From Cercis canadensis (taxonomy: Eukaryota; Streptophyta; Magnoliopsida; Fabales; Fabaceae): a DNA stretch of 64,000 bases. Under the pieces are notes generated by a model, which was not told the origin of the DNA, searched no databases, and saw only the letters and a list, made by a program, of their open reading frames with translations. A program made the translations under genes and the position numbers. Below, piece by piece: positions 1 through 11,843 of this stretch (its first letter is position 1; every line of letters starts with the position of its first letter). The DNA is taken from assembly GCA_003255065.1 (NCBI GenBank), contig QAOA01002030.1, forward strand, positions 229,090 to 293,089. Direction: 5' to 3'.

Positions 1-806
1 TACTGCAGCTGAAGCCACCCTTTGAGGAGATCCCCGTGCGTGAGTTTTCATTGAGCAAGCGTTTAGAGGGTTGGACCCTTGAGCTTAGGCAAGATGAAAA
101 TGAAAGATGCTATATGGTAAAGTTGATTACTTCATTATCAATTTAACATGACGTAAAATTTCTATAACATTGATTAATTGTACTTATTATATATATAAAG
201 GATCTTAAAGAGTATATGCCAAAATATGTATAATGCTACTATGCTAGTGTATAATTTACATTGACATGTAGTCTTCCTTGCAGCATTTTCATCATGAAAA
301 ATCAAGCAGAGAGTTTCGATCTGTCAATGCAGTGGTTAATTTTTTGATTTATGAGTTAGAGGATGATGGTTCGGAGGGCAAGATAGCGGATGATGATTGG
401 GTTAGAAATTGTTTTTTCACATCTAATTGGCATCTTATTAGAGTTTAATATAGCTGAATGGTATTTGATCATAATCCTTCATGATTTTTATCTTCACTGT
501 CCTCTGTAGGATGAAGACTCTTCTACTTGTGATGATATATATAGAAAGGAAAAGAGAAATGGTGGAGAGCTTCTTAGCAGAGAGTCTTGGAATAATCTCA
601 TGAATACCGAGATTGAAAAGACGTGTGAGGGATATGAAGAATGTCCACGTGTGAATGCTGATGATACCCAAATTCCCAGTTCTGTTGCAGAAGGGGAAGC
701 TGATCCAAAAGACATCAATGAAAATCCTGCTGAAGCACAGCCTAACACTGGAGAAATGCAACAAGATGCTGAGGAAAGGAAGGCAAAGCGTAACAAAGTG
801 AATTGA
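1..806 (+). CDS. 3' part of a gene with a methyl-CpG-binding-domain-like (MBD) region
   Basis: Only the last exons are in the window: 1-116 (entering mid-gene, reading frame from base 3), 284-400 and 510-806, with TGA at 804-806. The introns are GT-AG and phase 0. The first two exons together encode a segment with the spacing of an MBD fold: a Gly-Trp-Thr start (GWTLELR), a basic/acidic hairpin, then a segment reading HHEKSSREFRS before a short helix (VVNFLIYE). The last exon is a low-complexity acidic tail rich in Glu, Asp and Asn that ends in a basic patch (ERKAKRNKVN). Plant MBD proteins bind methylated or unmethylated CpG DNA and recruit chromatin factors. The similarity is by eye and partial; the upstream exons are missing, so family membership (an MBD13-like protein is one option) is an inference. 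The donor at 401 (GTTAGA) is weaker than consensus. Confidence 0.55.
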
Positions 807-3290
807 AGTGTCATCTGAACCTGAAGAAAAGAATGGGGAAGCCCTTTTGTGGTCCAGTGGGAAACATTGTGATTTTGCTTCCCATCAAATTTTATGCTGT
901 ATTGATCAATGTAACATTTTTATTCTTGTAATTATTTGGATCTCGTGATGTACTCTTTGTTTTGCTCCTATATGATGTGTGTTAATTGGAGATGTTTCTT
1001 GCTGAGAAATTGAATAAGTTCGGCAATCTATGATTTTTAGATATTAAATTATATAATTTCTTAGTTAGGCTATAGGTCTTTGAACTTTACATACACATGT
1101 ATTTTAATTTTCTTAAAACTAATCCAATTTTTTAATTGGGTCTAAAAATTGACAGAAATTTTCAAATTTCTTTTGACGAAAAAAAGCTGAAGAGGAATAT
1201 GTTATATTTATTAACATGACGTGAAAATATATATACATATATACACGTGGCAAATATGCTGATGTGGTACAATACCCATCATGCCACCTTAGCATGTCAA
1301 GTGGCAACATGATCAGGCCACAACATGACATGTCACGTCAGCATGGTGACATAGCATGCTAAAATACACTTCAGCTCTTTGAAGTTTAAGACCTTTTTCA
1401 ATTTCGTCTTTGAACAATATTTTTTTTTTTCAATTTCGTCCTCATAATGCGAAACCTAAATTCTAATCCCAAAACTTTTAATTTTTAAATCCTTATTATT
1501 ATTATTTGTCAGTAGATAAATAGTGACTGTATTTACAATCAAGAAGAGTCAAACCAAAAAAGGAATAAAGAGATCAACCTTAAAACTAGACTAAGAACAC
1601 ACTCCACTTAATTAGAGTTTTTTCTCCCTTATTATTATTGATCATTACCTCCACTATCTTTCATCGGTATTAAATTTGTGTTACCATTGGGACCGAGTGG
1701 AATAGGACTTTGGAGAAACACACTATTTCTCGTTGTGTAGTATTCAGTGTTCCAAATAAAAAATAAAAAACAAAAATGTTAAAAGTAGTTCATTATCATT
1801 GCTCTTTAAATAAATATTTGTTAATTAATATTGAGTGTTTGTTTACCCCTAAAAAAAAGTTAGATATTTTAGCTAAGGATATGAAAAAAATAAAGATTCA
1901 AATGTGAGACCTCAACCTTTTTATATTGTATCCTTGTGCTATTAATGGTATTTTTTTTTTCCTTACACTCAGGGTATTCCGACACCTTTTGAGTTTGAGA
2001 CTAATCCATATTTGAGACTAGAGTAATAACTAATAAATCCCTCCAACAAGAGTAACTCCAAAGCTATTGATGGTATTTGATTATGCATATAATATTCAAT
2101 ATGTCATTAGTATTAGTAGACGATGACATCAATTGTTTTTTTATTTTCCTATCTATTGTAGATTACAAAATCGTGGTAGCCCTTCTGAAATTTAAATTTG
2201 AGACTGCCATAATAGAGTATAATGTGCTCAATCATCAGTAGATTACAAAATTTCTTTGTAAGGTTTGTTTACCATAGTCCTGTGAACTACAACATATACA
2301 GCTTCAAGCATAGATATGAACTTTTGTATATATATATATATATATATAGACTTCCCAATAATCACATATTTTACTTGTTCAACAACTATGACAGATACCA
2401 TATTTGAAGAGAGAAACCAACCCAGGGTGTGTGTTTTTCTTCACTAGATAGACAAGAAGAAAGGCAGAATAGGAAAAACCAATGTAGGAAAAATTCTTAG
2501 AATAGAAGAATACTCTCATGAATTTAATTCCAGAATGCTCTTGTATATGCTTTTTGTATACAAATTTAATCAGTGTTTCATCGCACACCAATCGATTAGA
2601 TTTGGAAATAAACAAACTATGGAGTTTGCTGATAGAGGAGTTATGTTGGGTTATAGGTTCTTTTCATGAAATTTCTATAACAATAATTATTCTTAATAAT
2701 TTTTAAAACATTTTTTTAAAAAAATGTCATAATATGTTGATACCATTGGTTGACATAGTATAATATTCTATGTAGCCCTTTCATCACCCAAGATCAAGGC
2801 GAATGCATCGATCTCTCATTAAAGTCCTCAATTTTCTGAGAAATTGATTTAGTCACATCTGATTAGCATCTAACTAAAAAAGCACTGGTTGTTTAATATA
2901 GCTGAATGTGATTAGTCATAGTCATGGTCATGATATTATAAGAAGAAACTAGGAAAAACTGATGCAGGAGAACTTCTTAGAATATGAGAATACTCTCATC
3001 AATTCCTTTCCAGAATTTGCAAATTTTTCAGGGAAACGTGATGAGGGAAGGACTGTGATCAGATGAGAATTCTGATCATGAAGCTGTATAAAACAAAAGC
3101 AGGACTTAATAAGAAAGGTAAATATTGTTCTTTTTACAACTTGTGGAATCATTTTTTTTTAACATTTAAAGCTAAACTGTGTAGTCTATGTATTGTGCTA
3201 ATTAATATAAATGCTTTATAACATATTTGCAAATGGCAATAAAATATTAAAAGAAGCAAACGCTACTACTGCAAAAGTGCCAGAAGACTA
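807..3290. other. 3' UTR and gene-free repeat-rich DNA
   Basis: The first 200 bases are the likely 3' UTR of the MBD-like gene. From about 1073 to 1400 a weak inverted repeat is visible: GGTCTTTGAACTT near the left end and its inverse near 1380-1398, with nested GCATG/CATGC palindromes between. A (TA)n run lies at about 2327-2349. Two stretches, about 2459-2530 and 2940-3015, are direct repeats of each other. About 2247-2404 matches 4515-4660 in the same orientation. A stretch at about 1500-1620 resembles 45930-46030. I see no supportable gene. Confidence 0.5.
2327..2349. repeat. (TA)n microsatellite
   Basis: Alternating T and A over about 23 bases inside the retroelement-like copy at 2247-2404. 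The related copy at 4515-4660 has only a short GTATATG at the same place, so the repeat expanded after duplication. Confidence 0.8.
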
Positions 3291-3419
3291 GTGATAGGTT
3301 GGAGTTGTCTAGTGTAGTTTTAATTTGTTTTAAACTCTTATACTTCTCTCTTATATGGCCATGTAGTAAGTACACCTCAGTGAATAATAAATGGATCTTC
3401 TATTTCCCCTTATTTTATC

Positions 3420-4655
3420 TGGTATCAGAGCCTGCATAGCTCATGTCCATGCTTATATATCGCAATTCCTAGGGCTTTGGTAAAAAAATCTCACAAAGAA
3501 ATTTTGATTTCTTGAAGTGATCTTTTCCAGGTCTATCTTACTGGCAATAGAATCTCCAGGAAGTTGCAAGGTGATATTAGAGAGTTTACCAACCCTGGGA
3601 TTCTTTGCCTTGTTTCCTTTTTTCTTGCACCCTACGAAGAAAACAGTCAAATAATAAGAAAAACAAAAGAACTGGATTTTGAGAATTCGAATAGAAATTA
3701 AATTATGAACTTATTGTGCTTGGGGAGCAACATTAACTATGGCAAGTTCTTCTGGTCTCACTATTGACAATGAAACCCTTACCAATGCGCTATATCAAAT
3801 GTGTCTCTATTATTTGGGTTTGTTTTGCTACCCCAGTTGGGACATCACTTGCTATAATATACGAGAAAACGGAAAATATTAGATGTACTAATCACAACAG
3901 ATATTATAGATAGCATATGAAATTTTAGGTTAGAAAATGATGTATATATGTGTTGCTAACCAAGATTGTTTATTTAATATTACAAACTAGTTATCACCTC
4001 CAGTTACCAAACCGAGAGACTGATTGAACTAGTAAATGATATCAAAGAAATTATCCGAGTTAGTAACACATTTCTCATTATCGAACCCAAAATTTGATAT
4101 ACATCCTATAAGATATTTGTTGTGATTAATACTTGAAAATTTTTTTTCTTTTTCCTCTTCACCTATTATAGCTTGTGTTGTCCAAATGGAGGTACCACTA
4201 GAAACAAAAATCATAGAAAACACATCTGATATGGCATTGGCAATTTTTCCAATATCAGTGAGACCAGAAGATCTTGCCACAAATTATGTTGCTTTGCTAC
4301 ATAAAGCACAGTAAATTATGATTCTCCACTATAATTCTCATAATCCAAACTTTTGGCGTTTTATTATTTGACGGTGTTCTTTGCAAGCTGTAAGAAAGAA
4401 AGGACGCAGGGCAAAGAACCCCGTGGTTCTCAAACACTCTGATATTACCTTTCAACAACTTGAATATTCTATTGCCACTAAGATCGATATGGAAAAGTTA
4501 ACATCAGTTATCCAAATATCTTTGGGAGGTTTGTTTCCCATAGTCCTGTGAACTGGGACATATATAGCTTCAAGCATAGACATGAACTGTTGTATATGTA
4601 GGCTTCCAAATGTTCACATAATTTTACTTGTCCAACAACTATGACAGATACCATA
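3420..4655. mobile_element. Degenerate inverted duplication of a retroelement-like sequence
   Basis: Left and right arms pair about a centre near 4010. Paired landmarks are 3453 with about 4590, 3650 with about 4371, 3738 with 4280, 3870 with about 4150, and 3952 with 4068. The coordinate sums stay near 8020, so the alignment is nearly colinear over about 550 bases per arm. Each arm has an ATG followed by GCAAG, a T or A, TCTTCTGGTCTCACT (forward at 3738, reverse at 4280). The left arm begins with TGGTATCAGAGC at 3420-3431, which is the standard primer-binding site of plant Copia retrotransposons (initiator Met-tRNA). The right arm has a decayed form of it. A third partial copy lies at about 2247-2404. 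No open gag or pol frame survives. The retroelement assignment rests on the primer site alone; the inverted repeat itself is directly visible. Confidence 0.6.
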
Positions 4656-4660
4656 TATAG

Positions 4661-6850
4661 GCACACACGCCAAAATAAGCGTTACACACTAGTGAACAAA
4701 ACATAGGGCGACAAATGTATAAGAAAAGTAACTACTTCTTTTGTTGATAGATATGTGTGAAATACAATATATTGGCAGTGTGTGAAGAAAGTAAACAGAA
4801 ACACAAAGGCTACTCCTATGCTAGCACCAAGTCCCATCCCGGGTCACTTGGCACCCTTCCCTTAAAGAGACTAATATGCGGATTTACTTTCAGCATGACC
4901 TAACATTATTTTTCTCACCCAACATAAGGTATCTTTTTGGAGTTTTGAATATCAAAACGTCTATTAAAATATATATAAATTCATCTAAAATCACGAGCTA
5001 CGTAGCCATGTGACGAACACCCAAACTGGACAAGCGTAGTGAAATGAAAAGATGAAAATGCCCCTAAACTTTACAAAAATTACAAAAACTATACAATGCT
5101 CCGTTTGGGCTCCAATTTGGTGTGGGTCTTCTCAAGACTCCTCTTTATCACAATGCAAAGTTTCAAATCAATTGGAATTATTCAGGTGCCTGAAATGTAC
5201 TCATTACATTTGCGGACTGTGACACTCAAACACGGCATGGATATGGTTAGCTCACTTTTGACCTTTTTTTCCTTTATTTTAGAAAAGAGTAAGTGTTTTT
5301 TTTTTCTTATGTATAGTAAATATGTTAGAAAATGAATAGATAAAGAATAAATTAGAATGAATTTGTGATATTCTTTGACTATTTTTTTTGTTGTGAAGGG
5401 ATAAATTAATAATATTTCTTATAATTATATTTATTTTCTAAATATATATATTTTTTAAATTTTTTCTTATCTCGTGTTTTGTGTCGTGTCCTTCCTAAGC
5501 CGTGAGAGATCTTGGCGCACTTCGTCAATTCTTTATTGCCACACTCAATGGGCTTATCAACCTTGAAAGCCTCTATTTATATATAGGGTTTTTTTCCCGA
5601 TAAGAGAGGGGACATAGCCTCATATTATTGGGCACTCCCATTTAGGAACTTACTTCTAAATATGAGGTCCAAGAAGGAGCATTCATATCACAATTGTCCC
5701 TAAGTGGACTTTGCTGGTCTAGCTTTTAACCTTTTTATGGATGGTTTGACTAGTGAAGCTTGGTTCAAGTATATTATGATACATAATTTTGGGATTAGGA
5801 TTAGGACTATCTCATAATAAAGTATTTGAGTGTTTTATGAAAAGCATAGGACTTGTTTTAAACTGTGTTCTTTGATGTAAGAGCCCAAATCCAATTTATT
5901 GAGGCTACCTTATTTCTCCTGTGACCTTACATTGAGTGTCACCCAAAAAAATTGGATTAGCAAGGGAAGCTACTCCTTGTGATGAAGTTGTTTAGACTAA
6001 CACTTTTTTGTTTGTTAATGTTCTTTTGATTTATTTCAGGATACTGTAGCTTCAGTTGTTTCAATGGTTAGCGATTAAGTTGAGCGATCTAATGATATAA
6101 TGTTTATGAATTATCTTACAGGTTGAAGTATTTAGCATGAAAATGATAAAACGTTATTTAGTAAATTTGATTACTTAATTTAATTTGAATTTCATTCTCT
6201 CATATATTTAATATTTAAAAACTCTAAACTTGAAGGTAGACTTATTAATAATAAGCTTATCACTAATTTAAAATTTGTGGTTAGGAGTTTGAGTAGTTTA
6301 CATAGATTTAAGTTGCACAAAAAAAAAAAATATATATGCTTATATTTAAGTATCTTGGACTTGATTAAAAGTCCAAGAAAAGAACGACTGATTTTATTAT
6401 TTGTAGGATACAAGTTTAAAAAAAAAAAAAAAAGCAACTCTCTAAATATTTATAACGGGATTCTATGATACTATATGTGTATGTTATACTACACTGTTAT
6501 AGTAAATATAAGTAATTTTTATATTTTATTTGATATAAAATTAATTTATCTTATTTTCTCAAAAAAATTTAAAAATAGTTAATTTATTCACATATCATTA
6601 ATACATTAATTATTCTTATGTAATATCACATACAACAAAAACTTGCTATTTGTAAATAACAGAAAGAAACTTTGCATGGGATCTCTCTGTTTCAAAAAAA
6701 CCAAATCCATGACGAGTAAAACCAAAGAATCCTCATTGAAATAGAAGAGTGCTACAATTTCGTTACATATTTCTCATGAAAACATGAAAATAAATCTAGC
6801 CGTTATTCTCAACTCCCGCAAAAGAACAAAGCAACGAGTGACAATTAATG
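4661..6850. other. Gene-free stretch
   Basis: AT-rich DNA with poly-A and poly-T runs. Small open frames occur, for example around 5096-5335 and 6192-6468, but they have no start context, no recognisable domain and low-complexity composition. Bases from about 6720 are the likely 3' UTR of the laccase gene transcribed leftward. Confidence 0.5.
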
Positions 6851-9559
6851 TTAACACATAGGAAGATCCGCAGGTGGTGGAAGCAGCTTCTGATTTGGGA
6901 GCTTTCCATCTAAGACAACCCAACCCATCTTCAGACCCCAGCTCGTGTGGATTTCCAGATGACAATGCATGAACCATACCCCTGCAAACATATAATCAAC
7001 ACTAAGATTTTTCAGGTGTCTACTACTTTGTTCTCCTCTTTAAATTCATTGTATTAGCATCATTAAACTTGCACGGTAGATGTTTGTTAATTTGTCAAAA
7101 TGAGGAGATGCAAGAGATAATTAAGCTATAGTGTGGCAAAATAGCTATCTGAATAGGCATCATAACATTGGAAATTGCAGAACAATGTCAAATATTACTC
7201 TTACAAACCTGGGTTGTCTGCTTGGAAGCGGATGGCAACCCACCCACCAGATGGGATTCCCACTGTGTTCCTTTCAACAGGATCAACAAGGTTGAAGTTT
7301 GCTGGATCCTTATTTGGATCAAAGTTACCAAAACCTTGGCCAACAACAAAGAAGTTAAAGCCATGCAAATGTAGAGGGTGACTTTCTGCACCGAGAATGC
7401 TAGTGTCCTGCATGACAAGCTCCACACTTGTGTTAAAAGGAAGAACCACTAACTTTGTCCCATTGCTTACCATGGTGTTGTTTGGTGGGGTGCCTGTGTA
7501 GTTGAATGGAATCAAGGGACTGCTTGGAAAGTCAGGGGAGTACACTCCATTGGATTGTCCAAAGAAGTGGGCTTGAAGTAGTGCAGTGGTTGGGAGAATG
7601 AAAGAAATGTTATTCACTGAAGCTTCAAACATTGTTCCATTAGGTCCCTGACAAGTTTGGTTCTGCTGACAAGGATTTGTTCCAAGGCTTACTGTAAAGA
7701 AAAAGTGCCTATCAATTTTCTGTGGAACATTAGCTGGAAACTGAGCACTTGCTAAGCTGCGGAGTTTGTTTGTGAAATTTGTTGCAAAAGAAGTGTCATT
7801 AAGAGCAGGAAGGATAGGTTTGAAGAGTGGAAGCCTTTTCACAGAAGCAGCTGAATGTAGAGAATTTGTTGGGACTTCATATTCTAGGATACCAGCAACA
7901 GTTGAGTTGTCAAAAGTTCCAAGGCCAGTCACATATGGTCTAGCAGTCATGAAGAATGTAGCATTCGGGTAGTGGGATTTGGTTTTTAGAAGAACATTTG
8001 TGGTTTGTCCAGGGGCAATAAGAATGGTGTTAGTTTCAAAAGGTTTAACGTAAACAGCGTCTGCTTCAACAACTGTGAGGGTGTGATTTGCAATGCTGAA
8101 AAAGAGCTCATCATTAAGTGCAGCATTGATCAAACGGAGAAGGTAAGTCTTCCCAGGCTTCACTTTCAACTTGAATGTATCTGCCAGGACCAATCTTTTA
8201 GATAGTAACAAAATACTATCAAATTTGCAAGTGCTAATCATATGTACAAAAATGTTGTCAAAAGTAGTTTTTTTTTTTTTAAAGTACAATTTTATTTTGT
8301 CATAGATAGATAGAGCTGAATTTTCTAATTGAGGATATGGAGGAATGAAGATTCAAACCTGAAACCTCAATCTTTTATGGGGATTTGTTTTTAATGTACA
8401 ATTTAGTGAGTACAATTGTTTTTCATTTAATCAAAGGGAATTAGTCTTGTAAGAAAGTTAAACATTCCAGTTTCAATCTTTTGAATTATTGTTCTGCATC
8501 GTCTTAGACATTTGGCTATAAGTAATGAAATCATATTGAGGATCCTAAAGAAACTACATCCAATTTAGTTCTTGATACCTTTGGCAGAGCAGTTATACAA
8601 TGGCCCTGGAAGTCCATTAATAGTGTAGGCATCAGACACATTTGGCCCTCCACCTGTTTGTAGTGCTTGGTTAATGACTGCCTCAGGATCTGCATTCCAC
8701 CATTCTCCTGAAAATTTTAAATATTCAAGTAAGGTTAGCACATGTAGTATCAAACAGGGATACCGATATAGTGTTCATCAATATTCATTACCAAAGATAA
8801 TGGGAACTTCCTTGTAGGGTTTTGTGAAAGGATATGGAACACCATGCTTGGGAAGAATAATGAGAGGACCATAGATGGTTGATCTTAACCATGATATGTG
8901 AGCATGCCAAAAGAGAGTGCCTCTTTGGCCAACAATGGTGTAGTTGTAGACGTAGCTTTTGCCTGTTTGGATGGGGCACTGAGTCACATATGCTGGTCCA
9001 TCTGCCCACCCTGTTTGAATCTGTCGAATGCCATGCCTATTTGATAGATAGCCAAATTTTAGACAAATGCACTTCCATTAACTATATTGTGCTCAATGCT
9101 TAACAAATTCTGTTCATTTCTTTTATTCTATCAACTTCTCAAAATGGAGTTTTCGTTACCAGTGGATGGAGATGTTGTTCTGAACATGGTTAACCACTTT
9201 GATAAGTAGACGATCACCCTCCCTTGCTACAATACGAGGCCCTGGAAAGTGACCATTCACTGTCACCATGCTCTTTGTGTGGCATAGCCGTGTTACATTT
9301 TCGTACTTAATCTACATTAGAAAGGCAAGCCATTAGATACAGGGAAAGCAGAGGGGGGGAAATAAAACATGGGAATGTGAAATGTTAGTGGAATGTTTAT
9401 GAAACATAAGATAGCTTTAGAATGGAGCTACTGAATTCTTTTGAGATGTACATCTAAATGGTAGTGCCTGGTAATGCCCCCTAGTGCAAGCTGAGGGAAG
9501 ATAACCAATGAGAAGAGAAAGGCGGGAACTGCAAGTGATCGAAGAGGAGGAACACCCAT
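6851..9559 (-). CDS. LAC17: Laccase, LAC17-type multicopper oxidase (six exons)
   Basis: Exons on the minus strand, in transcript order: 9559-9452, 9311-9160, 9036-8792, 8707-8579, 8180-7209 and 6981-6851. They sum to 1737 bases, giving 578 residues with all splice phases consistent; plant laccases are usually 550-590 residues. Residues 1 to about 27 form a signal peptide ending in ALG, followed by GITRHYHLD. The four copper-binding segments are present: HWHG (split by intron 2), WHAHISW, HPLHLHG and HCHLEIH. Many Asn-X-Ser/Thr sites fit a secreted glycoprotein. Laccases oxidise monolignols to radicals in the cell wall, and LAC17 with LAC4 drives lignin deposition in Arabidopsis stems. Wording across the whole protein matches LAC17 more closely than LAC4. 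The six-exon structure is typical of the family. A putative miR397 site lies in exon 5 and a TATA box 104 bases upstream of the start. Lignin role in this plant is inferred. Confidence 0.95.
8111..8131 (-). promoter_or_regulatory. Predicted miR397 target site in laccase exon 5
   Basis: The plus strand here reads TCATTAAGTGCAGCATTGATC. Mature plant miR397 is, from general knowledge, TCATTGAGTGCAGCGTTGATG. The three differences are two that become G:U pairs in the miRNA-mRNA duplex and one mismatch at the miRNA 3' end, so the site is well paired through the seed and cleavage positions. miR397 is known to cleave laccase mRNAs at this conserved place, which codes for LINAALNDE. Cleavage in this plant has not been shown. 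Confidence 0.75.
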
Positions 9560-9662
9560 TTTTCTCTGTTCTTAGAGAAACTAATGATGGCACCAAGATA
9601 CAGAGATTTTCAACTATTGCTTTTGAGTTTGATCTGTGGATGCAACAGAGCTAATGGTAGGC

Positions 9663-9670
9663 AATATATA
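9663..9670 (-). promoter_or_regulatory. TATA box of the laccase gene
   Basis: On the minus strand the sequence reads TATATATT, 104 bases upstream of the laccase ATG. This is a usual distance for a TATA box plus a 70-80 base leader. No other TATA-like motif is as close. Confidence 0.5.
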
Positions 9671-11549
9671 GAGGAACGAGAGACAATGCGGTTGTCTGAT
9701 TAGGTGATGTAAAATTATCTGTTTCAAAGAGAAGCTAAAATGGAAGAGCTTCAATTTGCTATATTTTAATGAGATCAGTTGTTAGAACATACTGTAGAGT
9801 GGTGTCAAAGACAACCAATTTCCTTTGACCTCCTTTGTGTTTAAGTCAAACTTTTACAAGCTTTGTTCGAGTGATACTTTTGTTCCAAAACCCAACTGTA
9901 GTTGTTTTTTATGCATTTAAATTTACATCTTGAAAGGAATATATGATGGGGTTGAAGTGAAACGCAACCTCTTTATTAACCTAGTGTTATCCAATAAGTG
10001 AAAATGTAAAATTCTTTTCAATCATTGAACTACTTTCGCATATCAATTGTAAAGGTTATTGATTTTCAAATCAGTTATAAAAGGTAAGTTTCTAATCAAT
10101 TTTTCAATGTCTTTTCACCATCACTGTTAAATTAGCTTGTAATCCCCAATTCACTGCCAATGAAAATTCATTACCAGAAGTGAGGCATGAGAAGTCATTG
10201 GTCAGATGTAACTCTCTCTCAACCGATGTTCTTGATGCCAAAGCAACGCAAGACATGGAAGTGAGTTTGTATCTAAATGTCACTTTCTACTGAGATGTTT
10301 GCTATATTTTGTTTACCAATGGAACATGAACAACACGACAGATAGCATGCATGAATAGTAAGGAAACTAAATTGACGCAATGCTCCTCCAAGCAACAATG
10401 CTAAACGCATAAAAGGAATAAAAGAAAAACCAATAATGGATATAATAATGTTGTGAGAAATGTTGACAACCAATTCGACTATGAACTTGCATGTAGTTGC
10501 GGTTGCACCTACTTTCCTGCTTAAATAAAAAGCAAAACCGATTATATTCAAAATATTTGCCAATACTACCAATTAATTTGGACAATGGCACAACATTAAC
10601 TAATCTTTTTATCCAAAAAGATCAAAGGCCCGTTTTGTTTAATTATCAAATTAAAGTCAGTGTACTGTTCCTGTCGAACATAATATATGGAACTTTCTAC
10701 AATAACTATTTGTTGAGGCAACAAAAAAAAAGCTTGTTTAGTTAGAAGTTATTTCTTTGTTACTAAAGGTACATCTCAATAGTTAAGTATTCATATTTTA
10801 TCGAAAAAGTCCCATGATTAAATTTCATTAAGACTATGTATATTGTGTCTCTGAGAAAAAGAGCTCTAGCTCAATGAAACATGCTCTCAGTTATAAGAAA
10901 AGTCTCTTCACCTCCGTTTCTATTTGGAATTACTTTTATTGCAAAATGCAGTCGCTATTCACCTACAGATAAAAATAAGAAGAAGTTGTCTCCGAAAATA
11001 AAACACTCTAATAGTTGAGCATTAAGTACTTTATTATGCTATATTTAAATTTCACTGGGTCTAAATAAAGTGAGATTAATATTGTGTAAAGACAAAACAA
11101 AATAATGATATGTTGTATATGTAGATTTGGTTGCTTTTATATCTTTGAATATANTATATTTAAATTTTGCTGGGTCTAAATAAAGTGAGATTAACATTGT
11201 GTAAAGACAAAACAAAATAATGATATGTTGTATATGTAGATTTGGTTGCTTTTATATCTTTGAATATAAAGTTCCAGAACATATATGAATGTTCTATCCA
11301 TAAGACTGTCAAATAAAGTACTCTAGTCTTTATAAAATAAGAAAATAACAAATTTAAAAAAAAAAAAATTAGTTGGGATTTAAGAAATTGAGATCTCGAC
11401 TTTTTTGATAGCCCCTAAATCATAATATTTTCTATATTTATTTTTATATCTCTAAATATAAAGTTATAGATCTCTTTATATGAAGTCTTAAACAACTTAG
11501 AATCTAGCTTTAACCATCAATATGACAATGGATTAAAGATTTGTGAGAG
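9671..11549. other. Gene-free stretch with a duplicated segment at an N
   Basis: Holds the upstream region of the laccase gene and AT-rich DNA. About 11041-11153 and 11155-11268 are almost identical copies on either side of a single N at 11154, which looks like an uncollapsed contig overlap. The open frames near 10273-10745 on both strands have no recognisable domain. Confidence 0.5.
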
Positions 11550-11659
11550 ATACTTTACCTTAATAGGGAAAAGAAAAGATAAGCTCTCTCTGATAAAGCA
11601 AGAAATACTTTACCTTAATAGGGAAAAGAAAAGATAAGCTCTCTCTGATAAAGCAAGAA
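11550..11659. repeat. Exact tandem repeat, two units of 55 bases
   Basis: Unit 1 is 11550-11604 and unit 2 is 11605-11659. Each begins ATACTTTACCTTAATAGGG and contains AAGCTCTCTCTGATAAAGC. There is no N between them, unlike the other duplicates nearby. The pair sits about 185 bases upstream of the PLAT-protein start, so it lies in that gene's promoter or leader region. Confidence 0.85.
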
Positions 11660-11843
11660 AGCATAAGTAAAAGTTAAGGAACCTCTTGGCACTTGCAGCA
11701 CTACTATTCACATGCAAATTAATAATAAGGCTGTCCAATATGTAATGTAATGCTTTTGAGAATATGCACTTTATGAGTGGATCAAGTTAAGAATGAACTA
11801 TTCTAAAGGTTATAAATTTCCATCACAGAGAGATGTGAGCACC

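Noticed and set aside
3453-3650. Minus-strand open frame with a Lys-rich start
   Set aside because: It lies in an arm of the inverted duplication; the matching arm needs a frameshift and has stops, so it is not a maintained gene.
7201-8289. One continuous open frame in the laccase region running past the exon-5 acceptor
   Set aside because: The part above 8180 is intron read-through; the splice site at 8180 joins in frame with exon 4.
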